A stretch of DNA of 64,000 bases from Sipunculus nudus (lineage: Eukaryota > Annelida > Sipuncula > Golfingiida > Sipunculidae), in assembly GCA_026874595.1 (NCBI GenBank), contig CM049318.1, positions 4,541,741-4,605,740 on the forward strand, read 5' to 3'. Shown here in pieces: positions 23,401-38,400 of this stretch; position 1 is the first letter of the stretch, and each line of letters opens with the position of its first letter. The notes below the pieces were generated by a model, which saw nothing but the letters and a program-made list of their open reading frames with translations, searched no databases and had not been told where the DNA came from. The position numbers and the translations under genes are program-made.

Positions 23401-26400
23401 ATTTCAAGTAGGGATCACTTTTGTGTACAGATGGCAGCACTTGGTTTACCATTGACAGATGCCAGGGCCTTGATGTTGGCCATTAGCCAAGATGATGTCA
23501 GCTCTATAAATAGTTTTGGCACAGTGCCAGGATTGGAAGAAGTGCAGCCAGGTATAGGTCAAGAGTTCACTCAGTGCAGTAGCTGCATTCTATTTATAGC
23601 TTTGGCAGACTGCTCACTGCATCATATTTAACACCAAAGTTCAGCCTGGATCTATTTATAGCTTTGGCAGACTGCCAACTGTGTCAGATTATGCAACAGG
23701 TCAAAAGTTCACTCAGTGCAGCGTGGTACAGGTCAAAAGTTAATTCAGTCTAGCCAGGTGCAGGACCCGAGTTCACTCAGTGCAGTAGCTTGAGGCAGCT
23801 ATTTGTCACAGGTCACTCGGGGGCAAATGCCTTACACACCTAAGCCTTGTCAGCCCAGTGCATCAAACTCTGGGGAAGTTTGATGTATTGGACTTACACC
23901 TGTCTATGCGTCTTTGATGGTATTCTCATTTACAAGACAGGTGGTGCCACCTACATTGACTTTTGCAGTGTATGCGCCTGCTTATTTCTACAGAGGAATT
24001 TGATACATCAGCCTAAAATTGGGTATGTTTATACATATCGGGTAGCTTTATAGTTTACAAGACTGGTGGCACCACCTGCAACCATTTTTGCACAGCGTCC
24101 ATCTGTTCATCGGCCTTGGGATAAAATTACTCATATCTTGGCAGTGGTTTGACTTATCCACCTGAAATTTTGCAGGTTTATACATCCTTGACAACTTTCT
24201 TGTTTTATGACAGGTGGCGCCACCTACATTTAAATTTACGCTGCAGACATCCAAGCTCATATCTCAGGAACCATTTGACCGATTTGGCAAAAATTTTGCT
24301 CACATAGCTCTTTATCATACGCAAAACTGGTGGACCAAGTTGCCACCATTTTTGCACAGAGTCTGTCTGTTCTTGTGCCATTGACTTATCTGCCTAAAAT
24401 TTTGCATGTTTATACATCTTGGACAGCTTTCTGGATTTTGTGGTAGGTGGCGCAACCTACATGCACATTTCGGCTGCAGACTTCCAGGCTATTATGCAAC
24501 ACACCTCACTCTATTTCCCCTTGCCACTCAATCCATGCCTCACTTCACCTTTCCTACTCTGACTTTGGTGGATAGACGTAGTGGCTTGTTGACTACCCAT
24601 ATTCTAGTTTTTGTGTTGTGTGCACCCATGCCAGAATTGCAGCAGTGATGTTTGTTAATTGTTTCTTGTTCTAAGTGTTTAGTACTAGCATTGTTCATAT
24701 ACATGTTACACATGTTTTTGAAAATAATGGTACAGCATTGAAGCATTATACCTGGTGTAATCTCATTGCACAGGTTGGCATTAGGCCTGTAGGCCTTGTT
24801 ATGTTTTAACTAGGTTCTCTGTGTGCTGTATCTGAGGTCAGCATTATCACGAGACGGGCCTGTGACCCAGTCAGCATGATGTACCAGCTTGATGCCCACG
24901 GGAAAATAGTCAGCAAGAAACCATCGCATCAAGGTCAAGGTGAATAACATCACTGTCAGCCCCTGAGAATCTGTGTTCAGATAAATGTTGTCATAGTTTG
25001 TCATTAAACAGTAAATATATGCATGATTTTTAGCTCAGCTGACTATAAGTCATCTGAGCTATAGTCGTGGTCCATTGTCAGTCGTCCGTCTGTCTGTCTG
25101 TTTGTCCGTCCGTCCGTCCGTCTGGATGTCCGTCCGTAAGACTGGCACGTTTCAACACCGTTGCACCTACGAATCTGAAATTCGGCATACAGTTAGATGT
25201 CCCCAAAATCTCCTACCATGCTGAAAATTGGGTCAATAGGACTAAGTTCCTTCTAAATATTAAGGAAAAACCTCAATTTTTTATTAGAAATCTATTTGTA
25301 CACTTCAGGACTGCCTAATATCAAAACCACTCATCTGGTTTTCTTCATATTTACCATTAATATTCTTCTATATAGTTCCTATGTACATGCCAGAAATTAA
25401 GTCAGTATTATTTAATTTAAAAAAGTTATGGGCCCAAACATAATGGACTTTGTAAAAAAATCAGGAAGATATTTAGTCACTTAAGACCAAAAGTGTTAAA
25501 GGTAGGGACTTTTTTTCAGTAATACAACTTTAATTAATCAAAATTTAATTGTATACCAAAAATTAGATCAAAATCTGTTAAATTTCTTAAATATTGGCAA
25601 AAATATAAAATTGGTACCTTAAATTTTGCCCAACTTTGGCCACGGCACGTTTTTTTCCTGTAAGTACCGTGGATTTAATTTTCACAGCATGTACACATAA
25701 GGATTTAATCTGTTAAAATCTGAAATTTGAAAGTAAAAGCTGTAAAATTAGGCTAGTTATTGAATTTTTTTAGAGGCTCTTGTTGTATTCCCTTACATTG
25801 TCAAGCAGTCCACTTTGATGACTGTAGGTCATTCAGTGCACATCTCTGTGCTCCCCAGGCTGTTAGCATGATTTTAGATGTCCCCAAAATCTCCTACCAA
25901 ACCGAAAATTAGATCATTAGGATTCGTTCCTTCGAGATATTAAGGAAAAACCTCCGTTTTCCATAAAAAAAGCCATTGTGACACTTCAAGGCTGCCTAAT
26001 ATCAAAACCACTGATCTATTTTTGATCATATTTAGTATTCACATTCTTTCATACATTTCTATGAACATACCTAAAATTAGGTCAGTATTGGGTATTATTT
26101 TGAAGTTATGGACCAAAATATGATGCTTTTTTTTTTTTAAAAATCAGGAAATTTATTTTCTCACCTAACATGAGAATTGCTGAACCTAGAGACTTTTTTT
26201 CAGGAATATAACTTTATTTAATGAAGATTCAATTGTTTACCCGAAATTAGATATGAATTTTGCAAAATTTTCAAGTTATATGCATAAATAAAAAATCAAT
26301 ACCTTATATTTTGTCCAACTTTGCTCCTGTTGATTTAATTTTCACAGCATATATACATAAGGATTTAATCTTTTAAAATCTGAAATTTCAAAGAAATTGA

Positions 26401-29400
26401 TTGGAAAGAATAGCTTTTTTTCACGTTTTCATACACCATGTCAAGTGTTGTTTACATCTAGCCCACCTAGTAGTACAGCCTTCACTTGCATTATGTAACA
26501 CACCCCAGGCAGCTTGCCTTGGCTAAGCTTGGCCACTACCAGCAGGCTTCCCCTCTGCCCTGCACCCTCCCCAGATGGTGCATAAACTAGATGAATGTTA
26601 TTATTTTCTGTATTTGATTCATTCTTATTATAGGCTATGCTACATTTTAGATTTTGTATTGTACCACCAAGGTTACAATGATTAAAGTGTACATTTAATT
26701 GTGTCCACAAAGTGGTGTATTGCTATGAAAGTATGGATGTTCATCAGATAAGTAATTCCTTACTTCAGAAGAGTAAAAACTTCACAAGGTGTGAAATTGA
26801 CTATTAATTCCAGTAATAAATTAAAACTGGGATAGTAATTAGCACAATGATATTGTTTGTCCCTCATTCAACCAACAGTGTGTATACTTTATTTGAAAAG
26901 ATGTTTTATTTTATCAAATTTACTGAATCTTTTATTTTATTTTGGTGAATAAAATTAAGCATGTACTGAAAACTCCAGTGTGCAAAACTTTTTAATAGTG
27001 ATTCAAGGAATATTCTTGTAGATGCCATGTTGTGTCATTATTTTCTTTTAAATTCAGTTTAAACATTTATGATTAAAAAATAATAAAATATATGTGTATG
27101 CATAATATGACCCAATATGAGCAACACTCTGGATATATGATGATTGCAACTTTTGCAACAATTCTAATATTTAAACTTATAGTTTCAGTTGTTTACTCTG
27201 CATATATAATGATTGCAACTTTTGCAACAATTCTAATATATTAACTTATATTTTCAGTTTTTTTATTAAAAATTTACAAAACCTGTAAATAAAAAAGAAT
27301 GATTCAGATAAAAACTTCTTAATGGAAAAAAGTGGATATGCTAAAAAAATAGGCTTATATATAAACTTAAATGCATTATTCCCTTGAAAGTGAAATAAAG
27401 GTATTAGTCCATTCTGTCCACTTGCCTGTCCATCTGTAAATTTTCATATGCATCACAGTATCTCAAAACTTTACTGTTTTTCTTCATGATAGTCTTTTCA
27501 GAGTATTAGTTTGCAATCATATATTTAGAACTTTACTATAACCAAGTAGGAGGGCCCCTTTCCTCTTAGCTTTTCATATTCTTATATAAATGAAAAACAT
27601 TACAATAGAATATTTCTACATCCACCTTTGTGCTGCCCTCACTCTTCCCTTCTCTGAACCCCATCCCAAAGTCAGCCTCAGTAAGCAAGAACAAGATGAA
27701 TCAGATATATTCATACTTTAATATTTTGTATAACTATTCATCCATAGGTACCTATGTACATGCCAGAAATTATGTCAATATTGTGTAATATGTAGACATA
27801 GTGGGCATCACAATAATGTACCTTGTCAAGACTAAAGAGATATTGTGTCATACAGTCACAAATTCATAAATCACTTCATCAGCATAGTTAATCATAACAT
27901 CATATCTGTCAAATTGAAAGCTTGCAGACTACCATACACTTGAGATCCTTCAACAAATAGCCATATCATCATTCTACTACTGCTTATTACTGCTGTCATT
28001 GCATTCATATTTGCTCAAATATATCACTATATTTTACTCTATTAATCCATCATTCAGGTAATTTCATTTATCATTTACTCACATATTACATAACCTTCCT
28101 TTATATTAGCCCAACATGTCCATGATATTCATAAGCTTTCTCGACTTGATATAGTATCACAGTGGAGAAACATTTATAGTCCAATCATGATCAGCTGAGC
28201 GCCGTGACCCATGGGTCCCTTGTTAGGCATTGCAGCATCAAACTTTAAAAAATGTATGAAATATGAGCAAAATTAATCAACTGATTTTATTCAATGGAAA
28301 AAAAATTAAATGACATCAGCACCAATGACAAATCAATAAGATCAACATTGGGTTTGTGCAGTAGAAATTACTACAGTATTTATTAAATAACTTTGATATG
28401 AAAATTCCTGTTTATAAAATTTGGGAGAAATAATGTGAATTTCAAGAAGGGTGATCTTTTTTATATCCATGTAAGTGGATGTTTCCATGGATAAACTGGC
28501 TATCCAGTAACACCTTTCAATCTGTTGCCCTCTGACCAGTTACCCTGTACAAGTTATTGATGTATTTTGTTGGTTTCTGCTCAGTGTCCAACTGCACTTA
28601 GCCTGGCAATGTTTACTCAGTATTGTGAAGTCATATTATGAAAGTCTTGTGCACATATGGATAAAGAGATGACCACTATTCAGAGGTTTAAATATTGTAA
28701 TTTTTGGACCTTGAAAAGTGGTAGTTATTTTTATGTGGTCACCAAACCGTGTTTGTCATTGGTGGAGGTTTTACTTATTAATTTATTAATTTTACTGTAC
28801 AAGCTGTCATGCATGTTTATATAACCCTCGCATGCAATTTTAAAGTCCTGAATGAAGGGGAAGATTGATTCTATTTATGCAGTGTTTCAGTAACACAATA
28901 TTTACCTTCTTAGTCCCATGTTTTACGCATGTTCATTTATTGTATGGTGCCATGAATAATTATGTTTTGCTATGGTGTCCATTAGTAAGATTAAAAAACC
29001 TGTCTGAAGGACACCTGTCTAAAAGGAACTTCTCTCTATTGAGACCACCTGTGAATTAAGACCACTTCTGCCCAGTCCATGGAAGGTCATATTTCACAGA
29101 TTTCACTGTATGTCACATTTACAGTGTTATAAAGATGTCTTTGTCACAAGTCTGATGTTCAGCGAATGTCTTTCCCAGGAACCACAGTTACTGCCACTGA
29201 CCTCTTCAAGAAGCTTCCAGTCAGAAAGCAGTATTACGGCACCGCAAAGAACAAGAAGGAGGAGCTGAGAAAGGTCTGTGATTTGATGTACAGCTTTGGC
29301 GTAATTTGGCCAAACATCAGAATATCCCTACGCCACAATAAAGAGTTACTGTGGCAGAAGAACATAGCCACCGATCATCGTAGTGTGATGTTGAGTCTTC

Positions 29401-32400
29401 TTGGAGGACAGGTCTTGGGGCAGTTGACAAATTTCAAACATGATATTGTTGAAAAAAAGGTTGGTAAAGCTCTAGATGATATCACTATAAATTACTTGTA
29501 TACTTTAACAAAAAAAAACTGCCTGTATTAACATTATTAGAAATATCTTAATTGAGATAAATATTCCAATTGATTCATTCTCAAGTTCTGTAATACAGTA
29601 TGTCTGACTAAACCATCAATTTTTATGCCCCCGCCACAAAGTGGCCGGGGCATATAGTTTTACCCATGTCCGTCATTCCGTCATTCCGAAATCAAACAGT
29701 TGTATGGACTTTTTTTCGCAATGCCTGCAGATATTGGCCTGATTTTTGGTGTGTGGGCAGATAATGACCAGTTACAGATCAAGTTCGCGTTTCGTCCCAG
29801 TTGACCTACTTTTGACCGTTTTACGGCTCCAAAACTTAGAAAATTTCATGAAAAATAGAAATTTTCATGACAAATACACATGTACAGACTTTTTTTCACA
29901 ATGCCTGCAGATATTGGCCAGATTTTTGGTGTATGGGCAGATAATGACCAGTTACAGATCGAGTTCGCGTTTTGTCCCGGTTGACCTACTTTTGACCATT
30001 TTACGGCTCCTAAACTTAGAAAAATTCATGAAAAATAGAAATTTTCATGACAAATACACATGTACGGACTTTTTTTTGCAATGCCTGCAGATATTGGCCT
30101 GATTTTTGGTGTGTGTGCAGATAATGACCAGTTACAGATCAAATTCGCGTTTCGTCCTGGTTGACCTACTTTGGACCGTTTTACGGCTCCTAAACTTAGA
30201 AAAATTCATGACAAATAGAAATTTTCATGACAAATACACATGTACAGACTTTTTTTCGCAATGCCTGCAGATATTGGCCTGATTTTTGGTGTGTGGGCAG
30301 ATAATGACCAGTTACAGATCGAGTTCGCGTTTCGTCTAGGTTGACCTACTTTTGACCGTTTTACGGCTCCTAAACTTAGAAAAATTCATGAAAAATAGAA
30401 ATTTTCATGACAAATACAAATGTACAGCCGTTTTTAGCCCTCAGCTCATAGGCTGATGGGCTATTGTTGTCACCCAAGCCGTCCGTCTGTCCGTCCGTCC
30501 ATCTGTCTGTCCTGTGTCTGTGTCTTCCTGAACTTAAAAATTTTACAAAATTTAACAAAAGTTTCTAATTTGCCCCAGGCGGGGGAATTCGTGTCGTTCC
30601 GACACATCTAGTTTTATTGTATAAATTACTACTTGACATAAACATTTAATAAAGTTGAATAGGCATATTAGTTAAAAAGGTTACATCATCTGTACAAATT
30701 ATTCTCAATCATTACCTTCAAGTGGGACTTGTGTATTATGGGATGTTGACTTGGTGTGATAGTTGGGTATGATAAAAGTCAGAAATTGAATCCTTGTACT
30801 TAGTAACAGCTGGTGTAACATGAATGCAGTGGGTATTTTAGTCATTTATAGTCTATTCCGGGCTTCCAATTGGCTACTAATATTCCCATTTAATTTGTCT
30901 TAATATTTTTAGGCCGTGGCTTATGTTGAGTTCGGCGAGACTTTAAAACACTTTAACCTTCAGCTTAGTGTTAACGTTTATCGGCCTAACAAACCCTGGC
31001 TCAGCCAATCAGCGCGAGATATTCAGGTGCACACGCAACAAGCGCAGTCAAAATGTACCGGCTGACTGAAACGATCACGATTCGCAATTTGACAGTTAAT
31101 ACACGGGTTCAGATAAATGCTGCCAGCTGCTCTTGATATCTCGGCAGAGGGAATTTTACTTGACCTGTCGGTACAAAATTGTGGCGATAGTGTCTACAAT
31201 ATGCACTTACATTTGGCCCATGGACCGTAATATTCGTTCAGCAGAGATATATCATAATAAAAAGGTCCATGTGTGGAATACCTGACTACATCATTTCAGT
31301 GCGAATGTTACCAAGCGGGTCGAGCTGTGGGACCGCTGTTGGCATTCTCATAGCAACGATGCCACTCACATGAGGCGTGACGGCCTGATATGTAAATAAG
31401 GGGGAATCGTCAGGTCCTCAAAGAGCCTTGGGGCACCTTTATATGCAAATATCAGGGATTCACCATACAGACTTTACAGAGCTTTCGTGGTAAGAGCCGG
31501 CACTGAGTTAAGTCTATCGGTACATGGAATCACTTTTTATTTTAAGAATTTGATTGGTAAATGCAAATACTAAAGCCAAGGCAGGGCTTTGTCACTACAT
31601 ATAATTTGACTTTTAATTTCTTTTACTTGGTATCAATTAGTGCTTTCAGCCCTGAGATTATAATACTGTAAATCCTTTAAAAATTATATATGTAACAAAA
31701 AGGTTAAATTTATCATTAGTTTATTATGTCAGAAGCACTGGTATGTGCCAGTGATGTAGTCAGAGTATGAGTCATGTTGTCAGACCACAATGGTGTGTTG
31801 TACTTGACAGATTACAGTACTAGGTTTGTTACCAAAGTGTGACTCTGATGCCAACGTGACCAGCAGAGCTTCAAATGACCGCTGTTTTGTCTCTGTCAAC
31901 CGAAGACCTGTCCAAGCAAAGGAAATCCAGAAGGTAATACAGTTAGCAGTCTTCAGGTCGTTTTCTTGTGAAGATATGCTTTATCATTATTTAATGGTCT
32001 GACTGCTATCATAAGTCACTGTTAAGTGAAACGCGACGCCGAAGATCTCTGATCTTCTGTAGTGGAGGTGCGTAAGTGCTGCTGCACCAGCAGACTTGTG
32101 GGCAAAAACAAACATGTCCAACAGTATTATTACTGCCAACCAACTGTCACTACATTGTGCAACAGATTTTAGCATTAAGACCATTCAGCAACTGAGAGAA
32201 TTTCTCACTGCTAAGGGAGTTCAGACTTAGGGTTATAAAACAGTCAAACTAATTTGGCTTGCCCAGCAGGAAGAGCGTTTAGACATCGACGGCCATCTTT
32301 GTTTTTGCCCCCAGTAACTCTCAATAGGGGCGCAACTACAGGCGATTGAGAGCAAACAGGGTGACATTTTTCCTCCAGCACAGGAGATCGAGGATCTCTG

Positions 32401-35400
32401 GCATCATGTATTGTTTCATCTTAGTGTGATCAATAAATGATCTGAAAAATGGTGCTACAAACTTGTATTTGCACACTCAGATACTGCACAAGATCTGGCA
32501 TAGCCAGATGTAAATTATTTTACAGTTCAAAAATTAGCCTCAGAAAAGGTTATATAAGTGCAACATTACAGATCTGTGACTGTAAATTTGGTTAAATCTT
32601 CTAAATTTAACAAAATTGTCTGAACATCTCCAGTGTCGTTCCTACAAACTTAACTTTCAATTTCATTTGAGCAATATATATAGGGTGCAGTGTCCAAGTT
32701 AAAGAAGCTATGTGAAAGTGCTACAGACCTGTTCTTATCTTTCTAATTTTTTTTCAGTTGTTAAAGAAATCATATTGTCAGAGAACTGGCTGTGACACCT
32801 CAAGGTGGCCCATCGCATTCATTAAGTTTGAGCTCCAGGCCTCAGCTGTTGATGTTAACCTTGACCCAAATAAAACCCGCGTCTTACTGCATGATGAGGT
32901 CAGTAAAATGTCACTCATCAGAATTTCATCTCTTTCATTCATCATTTAATTAGTTTTGATGAGACATTACTTATTGTGAATCTGTGATGTTGACCTGTCA
33001 ATGTTAATCATATACATTAAGTTCATTAATTTGTTAAAGTAAAATGAGCCACTTAGTCTGTACGCTCATTACACAGCGCTTTACCCATAGGCCAACTACC
33101 TATATCGTAAGCGCTGTTTGTTATGACCTTGTATCCTGAATCTCTTCACCAGAGGGGAGCACTGTATTTTGGTCCAATCAGATGAGACCCTGTGCTGGAA
33201 ACAAAACGGTTTACCAGCCAAGCGAGGAATACGTGAAGCCAATGTTGTTAATTTCGTTTTGAGTGACAGCTCAGCGCCCCGGCGACGGTTTGAACAGGCC
33301 ACAGGCTTAGAGAGAATTGCCCCATACGTGGTTTCTGGGCGGAGCCTGATGCCTGTGGAGTGATTGTTGACTTGCATTTGGTTGGCTGATAGTCACACCA
33401 GCAGGTTTTTTTAAGCAGACAGGCCTATGTGCACCCCTGGTGTTTAAATGAATCATAAACGTTCAAAGCAGGTGGCGTGAAAATCAGTAGCTTCTTTAGA
33501 AGGGCAAGATTTCCGCTACCTACTCTGTAGTTCTAGTTATATTTCATGTTCACATGCACTGTTTAGTAAATCAAATTCCATCAAGGGTGATCTATAATAA
33601 CATAAATTTTGTTACTTTCAAGAACAAGCAATGGCAAAAGATGTTCGTGATTATGTGTCACATATTCTTATTTGAAATCATTTTTGTAGCTGAACATCTA
33701 CCACAACAGATAAAAAGTCCTTTTTATCAACTTTCAAAGGCAGATTACCAAGAATGTTTAATATACTTGTACATGCAATTTTATGTGTTCTCCTCAACAT
33801 TATACTGTCTCTGGCAATACTTTGTTCTTAAACTGTCTGGTTATTCCTGTATATGAGTTGAAATAAGCTGGTATGGAGCACTGTCAGTGGAGCTAAACAT
33901 AAACATAGGACACATGTCAGCTGGTTACCAAACCACCCAACTTCTTGAATCAAGAGTTTTCAAACTTCAAACCTAGGTTTTCTACTACCATGTTTCTTTT
34001 TCATCTTCTGGAATTGTAATGCATGTGCACCATCTGCCCCTTGTCATGCAGTCTTGTTATGGTAAACAGCCACAAGATGACTGAATTTACTTTGATACAG
34101 AACTACAACAAAGTAGAAAACAGGTAAATTGGAGAAAGTAAGTTCATGTGCATGGATGGTTAGGAGGAAAATTTTGTATAAAGCCTGAATGAACAAACAT
34201 GTTAGATAATACACATATTATTGTAAGTGATCATGTACCTGTAAGTTTTGCTTAAGATTTCCCCTTTTTCTTGTTTAGGACACTGTTTTAGAGGAACTGT
34301 CCAGCTTCTTTGAGAGATTCTATGCTGTGTCACCAAAAGAAACTTCCACTGTTAATGAAACAAAAAATGACAACAAACGTTCCCCAAAGCTACCTGCCCT
34401 GCAAGATGAATCTCCAGTGACCAGTAAGGACCACCATATCTCTGGAAGTGCTGGTGATGGTGGTAGCAGTGCAAACAGTTCAGAAATTCCATCCCACCAA
34501 AGAAAGTCTAGCTCAGCTGTAGGTGGCAAATCAATGGAATCTGAACAAAAACATATTAACCAAACAAAAGAGATGGTTTTACAGTCACTGGAGAATAATG
34601 TATTAACAAAGTCAGATTGTGATCAGAATATGAATCAGAAGGTGAATGTGGTGAAAGAAAAGGACAAAGGTCAGAGGTCACCAGGTCATGACCCTCAGAA
34701 TTTCAAAATTGAATTTCACAAAAGCAAAGGTGATACAGATGGAGTATCAACCAGTGTTGATACACAAGACATGGTTCCTGATGTAGTTAACATGTTGGGT
34801 GATTCCTTTTCTTCCTTTGATATGAGTCTGATTGATGACATCATGCCAAGTAACAGAGACAATGATAAAACTCTGTGGACTCTAGCAGAAGTCATGTCAA
34901 AGCCTAAAGATTCATCAAACTCCTGTATAAATAACTCTCCATCCCTTACTAACCCCACCTCCCCTGGCAGCTCTGTAGTCAACAAAGTTGGTGACTCAAG
35001 GAGAGATTTGGTCCAGTGTCAGGAAAACACAGTCACTCAAAACGGAACTGGACTCCAGCAGCATAGTAGTATAAATGACAGACCACAGGACAAAAATGTC
35101 ACTGTGATGAATAAATCTGAAAAAGCTGCAGATAATTTAATGCCAATGAGTGAATCAAATCAAAGAACAATGGCAGAGGTCAAGAAAAGCTCTTCCCCAG
35201 TGACCAACTTTGGTACAAGTGAGCAAAAAAGCTTTAACAAGGAAGGAATCCTCTCCAGACGGAAGTTGATTGATGTTGATGATGACTTTGCTGATGGAGA
35301 TAAGAAGCCTTCTGCATCACTTGGAGACCAAGTTGCAGTTGAGAATCGACAAGCATGGAGCAGAGGAACAGCGCTGTCATCAGCAGGAGATAAGGCTGTT

Positions 35401-38400
35401 CAGGTAAGTGGTGGTGTCTATAGTTTCATGAGCAGTATTGTATTAGAGTCCAGACTTATCAAGTCCAAGTCCTAAGCCGCTTGAGTCTAAGTCTGAGTCC
35501 AAGCCACACCAGGCCAAGTTTGCCTTCCTTGATTCTGAGTCTTTTGGAGTCGAGTCCAAGTCTAGAGTGTCGTTACCAAAAAAAGCATATTAAATTGGAC
35601 TTTGAGATCATCAGCTGCATTTTAATCTTAGTTTACACAATCTTTTTTTAACTTTAATGTTGAATATAGATATTTAGTGTGGTATTTAGTCTTAACTCTA
35701 CTTTAATCTATATAAATCTAAGTCTTAAGTTTTTTGTATTTTTCTGGGGAATAGTTTGCATATACAAATCTATTTTGGTATGTCATCCTGTCTAGGCAAA
35801 CTTTGGTTTTCCATGGACTTGACATGGACTCAGCTTATTTTTCAAATCCCAAGTCCAGGATCCTTTAGTCCAAGTCACTGAAAAAGTGTACATAAGTCTG
35901 GACTCCAGTCCTACATCACAGTTCATGAGTTTGTTATATCAAGTTGGTCCAGGACATTCTGGACTTGTCAAGCTGTGGATGTGTCAACCACACATTTCAA
36001 AGGACTGGACATATCATTAAGATCAAACTTGTACTGAGCCATCCTGTAGTTTAGAAAGCATAATGATTCAAAGTTATTTTATAAATATGTAATAAATATT
36101 TTATAACACAAAGACAAAATAAAAGTAAGGCCAAAAAAAAAGTTATGGTTCTCATGCACTTTTTTCCAGAAATCAGTGCAAGCAGGCAATATTTTATTTT
36201 TGACCTTTTTTAGTGTTTCATTAAAAATGTCAAATAATTAGGGAAAAGCATGAAAATAACAGACTCTTTTGCTAAACAGGTAAAAGTACTACATTACAAA
36301 TGAAATCTTATAAAAAATGTATTATTTTATCTTCTTAAAAGATGAAAATCAAAATAAATAAATTGATGCAGGGGGTTAAAATTGACATGGGCAGTGCTTG
36401 AGAACCATACATTTTTTTTTTGGCCTAACTTCAGTGATTTATTTGGTTTGGATTATATTTTCTAAATTTCATCGATAGCACAGCCTTTACTCATTTACTT
36501 AACAATGATTAACATTAAACGCAGTATTAATTTATATTTCTAACTTAAACCTAATGAAAGTTTAAAATGTGTTGGCATAAAAATGACAAAAGATATAGTC
36601 TGTGTCCATTTTAATTATAACAGGTGGATTCATTTCAGTTCCCAACCGTGGCACCCACCATCTGTCAACCATTTAAATAAATTAACTAAAAAAAGTAATG
36701 CATTTGTTTGATATATATAAAATTTTTAGCTAAAATTTGAGATCATTAATGAAATACAGCATCTGCAGGATTGTTTCAAACGTGAACATCTTTAAATCTG
36801 AACCACTAAACCTTGCACCTATAAGAGAGAAGGCCATTTTATATTTGGATTTGTTTTCTCAGTCTTCATAAAAATTAAGGGGACTATATGAGTATATTTG
36901 CAAGGATCTTGAAAACATAATGTTCACAATTTAACTACCATCAAGATAAAAAGTTATAAATATTTCATTTGACCTTAAAGGGATTAATAAAAATTGCTTG
37001 AAATGTCAAATTATTCAAATCATTAGCATGCAGTTGGCTTTTGAAAATATACATCTCTACTTGCAAAATACATTTTGTTAAATATTTGCCTTTTGGTTTT
37101 TGGTTTCCATCGGAATACGCTTTAAATTGTTTTCTTGTCTTTTGTCTATATTTTGTAAAGCCTGTGAACCTGCTGCCCCCGTCTGCCCACCACACACCTG
37201 GGAGAAGTGACCCAAAGCCTGCCAGAACCAGTCTAGGAAGCCATGCAAAAACAAGTCCGGTAAGTCCTGCAGTGATACGCTGCTGACTGTCTGCTCCAGC
37301 CAATGTTATCTCAGGTGTAGAAGTCAACAGATTTCTAAAATTGGAGTTACAGAAGACGTCGTTCTGTATGTAGTTTTCAATGGAGAGCTTATGGTACATA
37401 TATTTTTTATCTACCCTGGTTACCTGAAAGTCATACAGTGATATGCTCTCAAAATGAACTACATGTCTTATATATTATAACTTTTGAGAGTCCATTTACT
37501 GTTATATTTGAGCAATTTTGTTAGATTGTATGTAACCATTTCTAATTATTTCACATACTGGGTGTCAAACTTTGACTCCAGGTGAGTGCACACAATTTAC
37601 ATTTGTGTACAGCTCTGAGTGTATTTTGGACACAGAGTTCCACAAGTTTACAATTTCACATTAATGATAACTGATGACATGTGCTGAAACTTCTGGTATC
37701 ATAGAAAATAAATCCATCTGTCATACATGGTGAGTATTCCATTTTAACTGAGCAGTTCTTGGGTTCTCTTTTCTATAACTGTTCAAACTTCAATTATTTA
37801 AGTTTCAGTGTATATTGTCTTTGTAGACTGGAGAGTCCCCTCTGGGTGATAATGTGAAGAAGCCTTGCTCAGCTTATATCCACTATGCAAAAGAAATAAG
37901 GAAACAAAGTAAGTCACTAGTAAATCCAGGCTTTTACATTAAAGGATTAAGGTACCAGAGGAAGATGCTAACATTCAAGCTACGTTAAAGCCATTGTGAT
38001 TGACAAGTGCCAAAGTAAGGTGCTTTAACTCATATTCAAACTTATTGCAAAAAAAGGCACTAGAGTAATCACACTTTGCTTTTATTAAACAGAGTGCATG
38101 TTGACAAAACAGAAAATACATGTTACCTAAGGTGGTTGGTTGTATATATATAAGATTCTCTTTACATAATTTTGCTTCAACTTACTTGCCTCTAGATGTC
38201 GTTGTTGAATGTGTTTTGTTTATTTTGGCAGGACTCCCCTCATGTTATAAATGCATGGATATATACAAAATGAACAACCTGGTGCTGTGGTATAATATAA
38301 TACTAAGTCCAGGGACTTATCTTTTGTTAATATACATCAGATATAGGAATAGGTTCCTGTAAGATATTCATATGAGGTACTGTAAATCTTCTTTTTAAAA

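Noticed and set aside
21382-24813. Introner (element supplying a whole intron with both splice sites)
   Set aside because: The element starts about 315 bp after the donor and the intron positions appear ordinary for PMS1; only the 3' splice region is affected.
29746-30102. 118-codon open frame as a gene
   Set aside because: It is the translation of the 180-bp tandem repeat inside mobile element D, open only because 180 is divisible by three.
32250-32410. tRNA-derived SINE
   Set aside because: An A-box-like word at 32259 is present, but the only B-box-like sequence is about 120 bp away and poorly matched; no tRNA fold.
34327-35475. 382-codon frame as an intronless gene
   Set aside because: It is PMS1 exon 7 read past its donor at 35404; the upstream 16 codons continue in frame to the acceptor at 34278 and match the end of the MutL N-terminal domain.
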